Assembly: GCA_023213395.1 (NCBI GenBank)
Contig: CM041465.1
Coordinates: 237,467,741 to 237,531,740 of the forward strand
Direction of reading: 5' to 3'
DNA: 64,000 nucleotides
DNA from: Cycas panzhihuaensis
Taxonomy: Eukaryota > Cycadophyta
The notes under the pieces were generated by a model, which was not told the DNA's origin, ran no database searches, and saw only the letters and a program-made list of their open reading frames with translations. This document shows positions 43,801-56,060 of the stretch, in pieces. Position 1 is the first letter of the stretch. Each line of letters begins with the position of its first letter. Both the position numbers and the translations under genes were made by a program.

Positions 43801-46160
43801 TTCTGGGAGAGGGTTCTCTAGAAGAGGATCAGAGTGTGGAATAGAAGAAGAGGCGCCAACTACCTTTTTGGTGGCTTAAGACTGAGTAAGGGTATACAAA
43901 GGAGTAGCCTCAAGTATTTGGATCACCTTCTTTCCCTTATTCCGAGACTGTGAAGGTGAAGGAGTATGTCAGTCAGGGGAACGCAAGGAAGAGGACAAAT
44001 CTCAAGCGCCCTTCCCTTTATCATGGGAAGGATGGGAATTTAGTGATCTTTCCTAGTTCTGGTTGTTTTTGGGCTAAGTGTTATGATCATGATCCTCATG
44101 CTTTGGGAATGGATCCTTGTAGACCGGTTGGTCTATTTTAGGCCTTGATGCCCATTTGGGGGATGAGTCATGTTAAGGGGCATCCCTGGGATGCTGGGCC
44201 CTATAACATAATTCATCATGGAAACACTCCCCATGAATGGAATACCACTTCTTCTCAAGCAAAGAATCTATCTTCTTTGCTTGAGAGGACTAGGCATTAC
44301 CACTCCTAGGGAGGGAATCTTGGGTAGCTTGCTGAATTTATTTGTTAGAAGTTGGTGATGAAGGAGCTTGTAGTTTGAGTTCCTTCATCATACATTCGAA
44401 TGAATGTATAGCAGATGTAAGCAGATCTAGGGTCTTCTCAGTTGGATGAGAAGAAGACCTAGAAGATTGTTGCAGTTTAGTATTTTTAGATAGAGGTGGT
44501 GCCTCACGTCACTGTGAGGGCTTGAGAGGCTTCTTGAGTCCATCCTAGATCTCAATAGCCTCAAGTGCTAAGTACTTTGCAATAGCAGAGTTGCATATAG
44601 ATGCCCCCATCTTAAGGACTTCTATATGGACTTTAGGGTGAAGTATATTAATGAAGAGGTCCCTCTTCAATTCCTTAGGCAACGTAGCCTTAGTGGAATG
44701 AAGAAGGTCATGGAACCGCCACACAAAGTCATGATTCATCTCATCATGACCTTGTTTGAGTGATAGGAGGGATTTCATTCAACTTTTAAATGGGTGAGAA
44801 GCATCAAAATAATTGATGAACTCGTCCACGAGTTGTTGGAACGAGAAAATGGAATGAGCTGGAAGGTGATAAAACCATTTAAGGGCATCACCTTGCAAAG
44901 ATCATGGGAACAATTTCATCAAGATGTGGTCATAGGGCCAGTAATCAATACACACCATAGAGAAACTATGGATGTGCTCCGCTAGGACTTGTAAGGAAGT
45001 TCTATCAAATTTAGGACCTTCAGGAGGATGAGGCAGTAAGTTGATTCTTATCACCTCAATAGATAATGGCGTCAATCTATAATCCATAAAGGGACGCGCC
45101 ATTGCATGGACCATATGATTGACAAACAGTAATGAGCAAGGAATGAATGGGAGTGGTAAACCCATCCCTCCTTGTGGAGTTCCCTTGCAAATGCGCAGTG
45201 TAAGGGGCTACACTAGATGGTGGAAAAGGAGGGTGTGGGACTAGGTTTTATCTATATGGGCCACTCATAGGTGGTGCAATCCCATATAGATGTAGTGGGT
45301 CCACCCCATAAGATAAAATATAGATCCCTTTACCCTGCCCCTAAGGTTCAGAGATATAACCTAGGGGTATGTAAAGAGAGGAACCATTAGGTTGGTTTTG
45401 GGGATATGTTGGAGCGGATCCCACACGACTAGCAGTTGAAGAGCTAGTAGGACCTCTAGGCCTACTAGGGAACATATGCACTACATTGGAAGATGGCACA
45501 TTAGCTTGGCTAGGAAAGGGCATGCTAACCCCTAGCTGGAGGAAGGACATACCCCAAGAAGGCCCTCAAGAACTAGGACCATAATGAGGGATAGAAGGTG
45601 CAACATTCATCCCCAAGGTAGGTGTAGGAATGGAGTGGGATAAATGCATAGGAACGAAAGGGTTACTCATTGTGGGAGGCACAAGTGCAGATGAAGAAGG
45701 TGGTATAAGTGCAGATGAAGAAGATGCTCCACCATACAAAACATCTTCAAACCACCTAGGATGCGATTGAAGACGAGCCACTCGAAAGCACTCACTAATA
45801 GCTTCAATCACGTCGGCAGGAGGGGTATCTACGTGGTCATAAGAGGTAGATGGGACCTCAAATGACGTAGACCCCTTAAGGCATTCCTCATAAGAATCAC
45901 CAACTAGATGGTGAACCTCAAGAGGAGATGGGCCTTCTACCACATAAGTAGAAGGATGGATGTCAAGGGGGTGATTTTGATCACCCAGATAGTAGATAGG
46001 ATCGTCACCCTCTTAGGTGGATCCCGGGATGGATGTGGGGAACTCATGAGTTCCTAAGGCAAAGGCGTGGTAGGCCTAATCAGAAGGGTATCCTTCCATG
46101 GTTGAATCAGAATCTGACGATGAAAGAAGATGATGCCTGGGATCTTCTAATAATGGAGGC
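43801..46160 (-). pseudogene. Tat-2 gag, broken
   Basis: From the high-coordinate end: a Ser/Pro/Thr-rich N-terminal region (45341-45943), then the capsid start (44902-45165, SMVCIDYWPYDHILMKLF). The core of the retrotransposon gag domain follows (44545-44778, MKSLLSLKQGHDEMNHDFVW, then FHDLLHSTKATLPKELKRDL). A Cys/His stretch near 44200-44270 matches the WCSVHGECFHDDSRC block of Tat-4. The frame shifts between the N-terminal half and the capsid. Compared with Tat-4, a stretch near 45170-45330 is shortened. The start codon is not determined. Confidence 0.82.
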
Positions 46161-46340
46161 AAACCACATAAGCGATGAGAGAAGCATTGCATATAAAGCT
46201 TGCCAACACTTTAAAAGAAGGAAAGAGCCACAAGGAGTGCACATTAGGGGCTACCCAATGAAGGAGATAAAGTAGAAGGAACCACTAGAAGGTAGTAATA
46301 TCAACAGGAAGGGATGAGAACTAGCTCCCTTACTGGCAAG

Positions 46341-46358
46341 TCCCCAGTATGGTCGCTA
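46341..46358 (-). promoter_or_regulatory. Tat-2 primer binding site
   Basis: The minus strand reads TAGCGACCATACTGGGGA one base inside the 5' LTR. Compared with Tat-1 the leading TGG has become TAG, which would weaken pairing with a tRNA CCA end. Confidence 0.65.
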
Positions 46359-48420
46359 ATGGATGCACGACTACGGGATAATCACCTAGCTGAGTAGGAA
46401 TAATGATGATCAATAGCAGTATCAGGGGTGCAGATGAAAACTTACAAGTGAAGCGAGTACCATGCAGGGTGCCCTATGCACCAGAGTGCAAGTTTGGGAC
46501 TTGCGGATGATACCCAACTACCTGAGAGTGGTTCCCTATCTCAGAGAGGAAGAGGGAAACTAAGAGAGGTAGTCTGGATAGACTTAAGAGGAAAGTCCTC
46601 CCACCCTTGGATGGCCAGAAGGGGAGGAAAGGGATCCTCAAGGGTTTCCCTATGATGGAGGGAAATAAGTGGAAACAAGGTAGGCAATAGCCTACAATGC
46701 AGCTAGGATCTTCTTGGTTATTTGACCAAGTAAATAGAGCCCAGAAGAGGAGAAGGGAGTGGGAGTGAACAACCAACCAAAAATCTCCCTTGATGATTCA
46801 AAAAAGGAACAATCAAAGGAAATGGGAATGGTATCACGTGTGCAAGCAAACAAAATCAAGCATAAGTAAGACAGAAGGGTGAAGGAAGGGTTTGCAAGCT
46901 AAGGAAAAAGAAAGGGGAAATCTCCTATAGGTCCTTTTCCTATATGGATGTGGTGCGTGATGTGTAAATGTACAAATATGGGTAAAATATGTTATTTTCC
47001 TTATCTCTTTTATGCGTGACCTATTTAACTAATGCATAGGCCTCAACTAAAAGTGCAAAAAGGCAAGTGGGGACAAAAGAGAGAAATACGTATCTGGGAG
47101 GTATAGTAGCTAATGGAAGGCCTCACCCATGTGCCATGCACATCCTCACCAAGCCCACGAATGATCGAGGGGCTTCCTTACCTTCCCCTTCTAAAAGGAA
47201 AGCAAAAGGAAATGAATGAAAGCAAAGAGCAAAACAAAGAACCTTACCCAGATTTGAGCGCTTCACACCTTCGCAAGAGCACTACGGCAACCTGCATATG
47301 CACAAACCTATCCCTTCCAAGAAGGGGTCGTAAGAGATAATCTATATATATGCAAGTATATATAAGTGCTATGAACATTAGAATGTTAGAGAAGGACAAC
47401 TGCTGCAACAAACTTTAAAAAACCCTCTCTCGAACAAGGCTAGACATCAAGCGAAATGGTGTAAGGGAAGCCTCGGGATGGTTAACCCTTTGCTGAAATC
47501 TCCACACAACTCACAAACACAGCAAGGTAGTGGGTAAAAGTCACTTAGGACATCCAAGAGATGCCAAGGAAAGAACAACAAGGTGTTGGTAAGTAAGCAG
47601 GATGTAGAGTTGCTATGGGCAGCAATCTGGTGCCCTAACCCTTGCTAATGAGAACAAGGGGTACCCAACAACATGGGGGACTCTATGGGGGTCCAAACGA
47701 GAGGTGAGAAGGCTTGGAATCAGTGTAGCAAGTGACTACATACACTGATAATCCAGCACTAGCCTAGGGCTCAATCTCTCCTAATAATCTCAAGAAGAAC
47801 ATGGAATGAGAGGAGAGAAGGTGGAAGGGATTACCCTTGGAGAGAAGGACTGAAAGGGGGCCTGCCCTACCTTACTCTCTTCACCCAGCCTTGGGACTCT
47901 TCCCTTGTTATTCTTTTGAAAAAAATCAGTAGAGGGAAGGTGGAGCCAAGAAGCAACAGATTAAATACTATGGAAAGATAGCTTTTCAACGGTGAAAACT
48001 GAAAGAAACGGGTAAATAAAGCAAGAAATGGGTCCAAACAGGGAGTAACTCACCAAAAAATGGAAGAAAAAAGTTAGTAAAACCTGCTGGGTGGATGTAT
48101 GATAGATTTGGGCCTGCTAACAGTAAGAAAGAGGGCCCCTGTAGGGGTTTGCAAGAGGCAAATCCAACGGACAACTGAAAGGAGTACTATTGTACGAGTT
48201 GTGGAAGAATCAGCACCAAAAATGCTTGATGAAACCTAGAAAGAGGCTTCTCACCATGGAAGCAAAGAGTTGCAGGTGAGTCCTAGCCTAAGGTTGTAGG
48301 AAACGTAGGCCTACAGAAACACCTATGGCAGAGGGAGTAGGAGAGCAGAAGTTATAGCAAAAAAATAGTTGTCTTGAGAGTAGAAAATGACCTAAGAAAT
48401 CCTCAAAATGATGAGGGTTT

Positions 48421-48434
48421 GAATACTTATACCC
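48421..48434 (-). promoter_or_regulatory. Tat-2 LTR TATA box
   Basis: The minus strand reads GGGTATAAGTATTC at 688 bp from the LTR start, the same offset as in the solo Tat LTR. Confidence 0.6.
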
Positions 48435-48560
48435 ATCCCAGCCCTAAGAGGACAAATAGAGTGCGAATAGGGATGAGGTGGACATGGGGACACATGGCAA
48501 TTTCACAGAAAAAGTGAAAATTGCCATGGCAGTTTTTTAAAAACTAACTAATGACAGTCG

Positions 48561-48626
48561 CACCGTGGCAAACTTTGCAGTACTGTGGTAAACTTCACGG
48601 TACCACTAAGTTTACAGCGGCGTGAG
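48561..48626 (-). repeat. U3 palindromic module, Tat-2 5' LTR
   Basis: Three GTAAACTT/AAGTTTAC-type units (CCGTGGCAAACTTTGCAG, TGTGGTAAACTTCACGG, CACTAAGTTTACAGCGG) lie in tandem with alternating orientation, upstream of the TATA box. Confidence 0.65.
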
Positions 48627-49127
48627 ACCAAAAGATTAGAATAGCAGAATTCTAGGTTCTAGGAGCTTTAGGAGATGATTTGGCAGGCCTGGGAGGGGGC
48701 TGGCCCTCCTGTCTAGGTGGTACGATAGTCCAGGAAGTATGTGGACAGAGGCAAGCAACCATCGATGAGCAAAAATCCCAGAACGAGGTGCTAAGAGCTC
48801 AAGGTCGAGGCATGAGCAAATTATACGGACCAAAAATGGAACTGAGGTAGTGTGGAGACAATGTGAAAGGTCGTATAGTGCCATGGGGATGCCTACCTTG
48901 TGGAGAGGTAGGTCTTATTGGGTCGTCATAGGCTCACAATATGACAGGCAAGATGAACAGGCAACAAATGCATAGTAATCACGCAAATGAAGTAAGTAGT
49001 CATGTAGAGAGGAAATACTTCTATCAACCTTTCCAACAAAATAATGTAAGTGAAAGGAGAGAAGCATACCTAAGCTTACCTGAGTCGATCTATTTGTATC
49101 CATTCCCGATAGCTAGGAAACAATAAT

Positions 49128-50964
49128 CATAAGAATAGAGATTCTCCCATTGCAGGGTTCATCACATTAATGGATAGACATGAGGGGGCAGTTCTAAGGA
49201 GGTGCAGGCTACTAAAGTTCATTTGAATAGCATAGTATACCTCAGATTAGACTTTGTTGCTAGATATCATTTCTCACTAGGACTGACAGAGATATGTCTT
49301 CCACCTCCCATTAGTGGGGGACATTATGATCACTCCTAGTGATGTCAGGAGGATCCTAGGAGTCCCAGCTAGTGGCACACTAGTGGTGTTGGGGACTTTT
49401 CCCATCACAGATGTGGCTTACTATGAGGCAAATCTATTTTTCACTAGCATGGAGCACTAGACCTAGAGGGGCATCGCACTTGGGTTATCGTGATGTCTAA
49501 CATTCCTTATATGAGGAAACTAATTATACTAGCTATTCTATTTTAGATCTCTTAGAAACAAAATTATAGGGAGGTTCTTGGTTGTTAGATGACTACCATC
49601 AAGAGATGTAAGGAGGGGAAGCACGTTGATTGGGCTACTTTGATAGTAGCTAACCTCACAATGTAACTGGATTAGATTTAGGTGGCAGGATGAGGAGGCT
49701 TCTCATTTTTTCCCCTATTACAATGCTGGTTTTTAGATCACTTCAGAGGAGTGGCACCAGTAGCAGGACTAGAACTGATAGTAGCCACTACTCCTATGAT
49801 CCTTAGATGGAAGATGCAGTTTTGAAGCGTAGGAGAGCCATCTCACATCAAGTAGTTAGTGGCTACTATTTCCCTCGATCTTCTCATAGTGGAGGAGTAT
49901 GTACAAGATCCATACCATGTCATACATTGGGTAAGTGACATGGAGGAGGGAGAGGTGGGAGGGTCTTTGAGAAAGGAGCTAAGGGATGAGGAGGGAGATG
50001 GAAAAACTACTAATGATCTAGAGGAGGATGTAACACTAGTAAGTGCAGTAAAGGTGGTCTTAGTCATAGGAGAACTAGGGATCCCTAGGGGAGAGGAGGT
50101 TGATGTAGGTGATGCACTAACTACTCTAGAGAAGCTAAGAGTAAGGGAGGTGGTAGTTACAACTGAGGGTGTAGCAGTTATAGCTAAGGGTGTAGTAGTT
50201 GGAGAGGTACCAACTTTATTAGGAGGTGAGATCTCCCCATTTCCTTAGCTTTGGCTTTTAATTTAATGATTTGATTGACATCACTATTCATAGTATTTAT
50301 TTAGAATGCTTTATGTATTTTAAATGTTGATATATATACACCATATTAACACCTTGATATGTATTGGCTAGCAAGTCGAGAGGATATAGGAGAGCTGATC
50401 AGGCGAGGGGTAGTTGAGCTCTTCCCATGCATGTACGAGGAGTGGTAGCCTCTTATTATAGGTAGCAAGGATCTAAGATTAATAGGGTTCCATATGGTGG
50501 CATTTTCTCCTCTCATATGAGTGTAAGACATATGGGTTGTGGAGGCCTAAGAGCAACAGATGAGGGAGGACCAGCTCTAAAGAGAGAGAGACTAGCTCTA
50601 GGGAGAGAGAGACCAGTTGCAAGCTTAGGTGTAAGTGTTAGAGGCCTAGAGAGGAGGATCTAGAGATTTTGGTGGTAATTTGAAGGTCATTGTACTTGAG
50701 GAGAGGCTCTATAGGATGGAGAGGGAGCAGGACCAACTATTAGGTGAGAAGGACTAGCTATAGGAGAGGTTTAATTAGTTAGTCAACCAGATGGTTGCCT
50801 AGTCCTTATGTAATAGGACCCACACCACCACACTGACTTAGTAAAGGGTGAGGGATAAGGTGAGAAAGACTGGAACCTCATAGAGGAGGAGGAGGAGGAG
50901 AAGACTAGGAAGGATGCGGTCTGTAGGTAAGGGAGCTAGTAAACTAGGAGGAGACATGCCATAA
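49128..50964 (+). pseudogene. Tat-3 antisense gene: plant mobile domain plus coiled coil
   Basis: This is the Tat-3 counterpart of 37110-39047. Its first codons lie at about 32215-32310, before the Tat-2 insertion (VIMVDN). After 49128 it continues NHKNRDSP, LRRCRLLKF, then VFHLPLVGDIMITPSDVRRI followed by LGVPASGT, again the plant mobile domain. A long open piece (49859-50248) is acidic. A GTGAGATC donor lies at 50226; the acceptor corresponding to Tat-2 would be at 50360, but its AG is lost (GATAT). Exon 2 (about 50361-50964) is a clear coiled coil (VIVLEERLYRMEREQDQLLG, ERFNQLVNQMVAQ) ending GGDMP. Stops and small indels abound. Confidence 0.78.
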
Positions 50965-51045
50965 GGACTGCATATTTCCCTGAGGCTATAACATCATAGG
51001 TTTTGAGGGGAGAAAAGCTTCAAATCTCTAGGAGAATCCATACCT

Positions 51046-51076
<31 letters not shown>

Positions 51077-51856
51077 GATTGTACCCCCTTACAAGGATTC
51101 CAGCTTCTTAGGGCACATTATGCCAACACTTTATACTATTATTAATCACTTATGTATATAGATGGGGCCACATTGGTCCCTAATTTTTGATACACATTGC
51201 TCATTGTTGTTATTATGGTCATTTACTTTCATTATTGATATGAGTATGGGTGTTTGTTATAGTTATGGATGGACATATAGATGCACAGATGCATGATAGA
51301 TACATAAATGTGGATTGGTTTATTTTATTATGCATGATATCATTTCCTCTTTGTATGTGATATAGCATCCATACCAGGCACACACGATCACCTCTATGTA
51401 TTAAGTAATCTCATGTGGCTCAAGGGTGAGGGGATCATGTTTCCCTTGGAAGGAAAATAATGACCTTACATAAGAGAGAACTAGAGGGGATATAGATGCC
51501 CTAAGAGTAGTAAAAGGAGATAGGATCTATCTCTATGGACCTCTTTAGGGTAGCGATGCATGCTTAAAAGTGGGTAGAGTTGCTTCCTCGAGGAAGGAAA
51601 TAGGCATAATACATGGAAACATGCCTTTGCCACAATATGTTTACCACCACACACCAAAATAGGGGTTCCTTTCATCAAGGGTATGGGGAACACCTTGAGG
51701 AAGGAGCATAGTCACCTTCTTGGCAGATAGAGCCACCAAATAGCTCAAATACACATTAAGCCCCTAGTGAGGGGCACCAACATTATATTTGAAAGGGTAG
51801 TTTAGGCTCATTTCAGAGTGAGGAGGGCACCTTTACTCTACTCATAAGTAGAAGGA
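50965..51856. other. Tat-3 spacer between antisense gene and integrase end
   Basis: No gene is seen. An AT dinucleotide repeat lies at 51051-51076. The minus-strand open frame at 51481-51693 has no counterpart in Tat-1 or Tat-2. Confidence 0.6.
51051..51076. repeat. AT microsatellite
   Basis: An uninterrupted AT repeat of 13 units lies in the Tat-3 tail-to-tail spacer. It is absent from the same place in Tat-1 and Tat-2, though Tat-1 has a short TATATA tract near 160. Confidence 0.95.
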
Positions 51857-53110
51857 ATCACTCATATAATTTCTTTAGGAACCTACCATTTATAGATTTA
51901 TCAAACTCAAGCCCTTCCAATGTGGCTACCCAATAGGCACTATTATTGAGGCTCTGAAGAATAACAAAAGGGCCCACCCATTTAGGGCCAAATTTAGATA
52001 GTCAGTCATAAAGATACTCCAACTTGAGGACTTGGTCCCCAGGGTGAAAGAGATGAGAACGTAGGAATTTATCATATGTCATTTAAGCCCTAGCTTTGGA
52101 TGCAAGGTTAACTTGGTATGTAGCTAAGCACTTCTCATTTAAAGCTTCAAGGTCAAGAAGGTAGGCCTAGCGGCACCATTCCTCATCGATAAAATCTTTA
52201 AGTGATAACCTTAGTGAAGGGATTTCAACCTCTAGGGGAAAAACTACCTTCATTCCATAAACTAAGAAGAAAGGTGGCGTTCCTATGGAAGTGTGAATCA
52301 AGGTACGATAGGCCCATAGTACCAAATGGAGCTAAAGATGCCAATCCTTTTGGCATTGGGCAACAATATTCTTTAAGATGTTAATAAGGGTCTTGTTGAA
52401 TGATTCAACCTGGCTATTGGCCCGGGGGTAATAAGGGGATGACATCTTGTGAGAAATTTTAAATTTCTCGCAAAGCTCATCCATATCCTTATTACAAAAG
52501 GAAGTGTCGTTATCTATGATTAGGGCATTCAGAACTCATAGATAATGTGTTGATAAACAAAAGTGGCAACTATCTTGTCTACTATAAATGACAAAAGAAT
52601 TACCTTAGCCCATTTAGTGAAGTATTCTATCATGGTTAAGATGAATTTATGTTGTGAGGAAGAGTGTAGAGTGATGGGTCTGATAAGGTCTAATCCCCAT
52701 TAGAAGAAAGGCCATGGGGATATGATATCATACAATGCCTCAGAAGGTAGATGGATCATGTTGGTGTGCTCTTGGCACTTATGATAATATTGTTCATAGG
52801 CATGGTCATCCTTGAATAAGGATGGCTAATAGTAGCTAATGTAGAGGATCTTTTAGGCCATGGATTGGCCCCCAAAGTAGCCTCCATAAATTCCACTATG
52901 GTACTTATGGAGGATTTGGTTAGTCTCCTCAGGGGTAACACAACAAAGAAGAACACCATCAAAAGACCATTTATATAATATATCTTGTATGAGGAAGTAT
53001 TGCCAAGTAGTATCCCTAATGTATAACTTCACTTTGTTGCTCATGTTGGAAGGGTATTACTATTACATAAGATATTGTATAATGTCCCCATACCATTAAC
53101 ATGGGTAGGA
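51857..53110 (-). pseudogene. Tat-3 integrase, broken
   Basis: The second catalytic site reads IIDNDTS (near 52510), with Asp kept. It is preceded by IEYFTKWAK and followed by the PxANSQVESFN-like block. The N-terminal zinc region at 52853-53044 reads LYKWSFDGVLLCCVTPEETN, then HKYHSGIYGG. The C-terminal GPF module is near 51900-52000. Several stops and frameshifts are present. It is collinear with Tat-2 39686-40800. Confidence 0.82.
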
Positions 53111-54500
53111 GGATGAATGCTAGAGAGTCAGGATGGGCTCATCTAGCAAGGAATCACTAACTAGAACCTCAAGGGGATTAGGAATAGGGTCATCATCAAG
53201 TTATTCTGTGACTACCATCCCCTTCTTGGATTTCCTATTAATGATTTTAAGGCCATACTCTTGCAAGAAGATGGCCCATTTGCTAGCCCTCCCTATTAGG
53301 TCTAACCTAGTTAAAAGCTACCTCAATAGATTATATTAGATGATCATGTGAGTGATGTTACCTAGTAGGTAGTGCCTAAAATTCTTGATGGCATAGACCA
53401 AATCTAGGCACTCCTTCTTAGTAGGTGGGTAGTTCAGTTTTGCTACCACTAGAGTGTGACTAACAAAGTAGATGACCTTCTCAATTTTGGAGTCATCCTC
53501 TTAGGCTAGTATGGCGCCCAAGGATTTGTTAGTCATGGAGGTATATAACATGAAATGGTGGTTAAAGAGAGGAGGTGTTAACACATGAGCAGATATAAGA
53601 GCATGCTTAATCTCTTGAAAGGCTTCCTAGGCTTTAGGGGACCAGATAAATGGTGCTTCCTTCTTCAATAAATTAGTTAATGATTTGGAGTTTATAGTGA
53701 AATCTGCCAAGAAGCACCTAAGAAAACCTAACCTCCCTAAGAATGACTTGATTTATCATTGGGTTCTTGGAGGGGGCATATCAATAATGGCTTTAACCTT
53801 ATTAGGGTCAATCTGGATTCCTTGTTTAGAGATGAGAAATCCTAAGAGCTTACCTACCATCACTACAAAAATGCATTTGAGAGGGTTTAGGATGACATGG
53901 TATTTGTAGTATCTTGTGAAGATATCATAGAGGTGCATGAGATGGGTAGTCCTCTTGCATGAGAGGACTATCATGTCATCTATAAAGACCTTGAGGGTCT
54001 TGTTTATGAGATTGTGGAAGATAAACTACATCACCCTTTCATAACTGGCACCTACATTCTTTAGACCAAAGGGCATGGCCTTGTAGGTAAATATTTCCCA
54101 TAGTGTGGTAAAGGTCATCTTGTGATGGTCTTCACAAGATAGTTGTCCTTGGGATAAGCATTATTAATATCTTAGAAATCAATGCATATTCTAATCACCC
54201 CATTCTTTTTAGCAATAGGCATAATGTTGGAAACCCATCTAGGGTAGTCAATGGAAGTGATAAGCCTAGTATCTAATAGCTTCTCTACTTCTATCTCAAT
54301 AGCTATGGAGAGCTTTAGGTGCAAGGGGCATTACTTTTGACATATAGGAAGAGTGCCTAGTATAATGGTAAGGTTATGAGTAATGATGGAGGGGTTTATC
54401 CCCTTAATATGTGGGTAGTCCCATGTGAATATGTCTCAAAACTCTTAGAATATAAGAGTATACTCCTCCATCTCTTAAGGTGAACACTCCATCCTAACCT
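53111..54500 (-). pseudogene. Tat-3 reverse transcriptase and gypsy RNase H, broken
   Basis: The active site reads KVFIDDMIVLS, with the Asp pair at 53975-53980. The open piece 53756-53974 continues into the thumb (KLLGFLISKQGIQIDPNKVK). N-terminal RT blocks (IMPIAKKNG and the WEIFTYKAMPFGLKNVGA region) are read at 54050-54260 with interruptions. A piece of the fingers seems deleted near 54120-54140 relative to Tat-2. RNase H at 53200-53700 is recognised by alignment with Tat-2. Confidence 0.8.
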
Positions 54501-55480
54501 TGATCACCTTACCCAGGGCAAGGATGATGCCCTTAGTTACCCTACCATACATGGCATTCCCTTCCTCAAAGTGAAGGAGGGCTTGGTCGATCAAAGGGAG
54601 AGGAATAATGTGTGGGTGGTTTGGGTTAGTAAGGGGTGACCCTAGAGCTAATCACTTCTGAAAACCAAGTTTATAGTGATTGAAAGGTAGGTTAGGTCTA
54701 AAACCCACCAAGTGTTCCAGTAAAGCCTCATCATTCTCTAAGTAATCTATTCTATAGATAATCTTACTTGGCAAGAGTGCATGATGAGGTGATGAAGGGG
54801 TGATGGTTCTATAATTGTCAATCCACCAATCTACATAGTTAGGGGACTCCTCGAAGGAGTTGGAGGGTATACTCCTATGCTGTTACATCCCGAATCGTGG
54901 AGGTGTGAGTTGATTAGGATTAGAATTATGGATTATAGACTTGTCATAGGAAAAAGATGACTCTTTTTCCTTGTCATCTATAGAGGATGGTAAGGATTGG
55001 GGAATAGAAGGAAGTTGGATAGGCTAGGGGCTCATGCACGCAATAAGGTTAATGGTGTGTGGTTCCCTAAGTTAAACAAATAAGGTAGGATCTTTATGCA
55101 ACACCCTTGGTCAGAACATAGGGCTTTAAGGGGGATGAACAAGATGACCCCTTTATACATTAAGGAGGGATATGGTGCAAGGGAGATCTTTGCACTCATC
55201 ATCAGACTCATGGTCATTGAAAATGACGAGATATCCATAGCTTCCAATGCTGATAGGGGTGAAACAAATGAGATTATGGGAGGACAGAGGCACTCCTCCC
55301 ACTACTTAGATACCTTAAGCACTCGAGGAATACGTAGTTGATGGAAGGGATGGATCCTCAACCTCGTGGGTTGATCCAAAAACTACTTGATAGGGTTGAT
55401 AAGAAGAGTGGCTGGGAGGTGGGTCTCAAAGAACCACCTTTATTTACCCTTCATGGGCAAACTTAAGCTACCCCCATGGG
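54501..55480 (-). pseudogene. Tat-3 protease-RT linker
   Basis: This is collinear with the linkers of Tat-1 and Tat-2 but strongly diverged. Fragments such as MYGRVTK and the Asp/Ser-rich tract near 54940-55000 can be matched. It holds no domain I recognise. Confidence 0.5.
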
Positions 55481-56060
55481 GATGAGAAAATGGCTTCCAT
55501 TTAATCAAGCCAAGGATGTTCCAGTAAGAGGTTGTAGTCCATATCTATATCGAGGACTATAATGTTAGTTAAGATGCTTTTAACTTTTAGGGTAAGGGGA
55601 ATTAATACAATTCCCAAGGGTGCCTTTTCACTACCATCGTAGCCATGTCTCCTCCATGTGACCAGTTTGAGGGCTCCCAACCCTAACTCTTCCACCATGC
55701 GAATAGGCATAGCATTAACTAAGGAACCATTATCTATAATAATTCTCTTTAAGGTGTAGTAAGGAATATCTATAATAATGGTGAAAGGGCAATGCCATTG
55801 ACATTCTCTTTTATTTGTTGGAGGGAGGCCCTCAAGGTTGAAAGGGATGAGGGGCACTTCAATTTGAGGTAGTGCCCATCGAATAGATTAGGGAATCTCT
55901 ATGGCATAAGGCCTCCAAGAGGAGGGTACATTGCTTAGGGTAACTACGCAAGACATCCATCATAGACATTCTTGCGACTATAGTATGGAGTTCATCAATA
56001 ATTGAGAAGGTCTTTCCCTTCCTGGTAGGTTACGCAAGTACCCTTTAAAAGTGATAACAT
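55481..56060 (-). pseudogene. Tat-3 protease, mostly open
   Basis: The open frame 55501-55857 contains nearly the whole retropepsin: QWHCPFTIIIDIPYYTLKRI, then IIIDNGSLVNAMP with the catalytic DNG, then APLGIVLIPLTLKVKSILTN and DYNLLLEHPWLD. This is the best-preserved protease in the window apart from Tat-4, in the oldest element. The upstream flank to about 56060 carries the SMMDVLRS/LEALG-type block in another frame. Confidence 0.8.

Larger units (their letters stand above)
32311..49122 (-). mobile_element. Tat-2, complete 16.8 kb Tat element
   Basis: It is flanked by the exact 5 bp duplication ATAAT at 32306-32310 and 49123-49127. On the minus strand the order is 5' LTR (46360-49122), primer site, gag, protease, linker, RT, gypsy RNase H, integrase, spacer, antisense plant mobile domain gene (plus strand), spacer with palindromes, second RNase H, polypurine tract and 3' LTR (32311-35055). 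By eye the two LTRs differ at roughly 8-9 in 100 over the first 280 bases, so it is not recent. It is inserted in exon 1 of the Tat-3 copy of the antisense gene. Confidence 0.95.
46360..49122 (-). repeat. Tat-2 5' LTR (2763 bp)
   Basis: It has the same edges as the 3' LTR and is followed on the right by the ATAAT duplication. It contains a TATA box at 48421-48434 and the U3 palindromic module at 48561-48626. No gene is seen. Confidence 0.95.

Noticed and set aside
49859-50248. Open frame of 129 codons considered as an independent acidic protein
   Set aside because: It is the acidic tail of exon 1 of the Tat-3 antisense gene, collinear with Tat-2 37904-38149.
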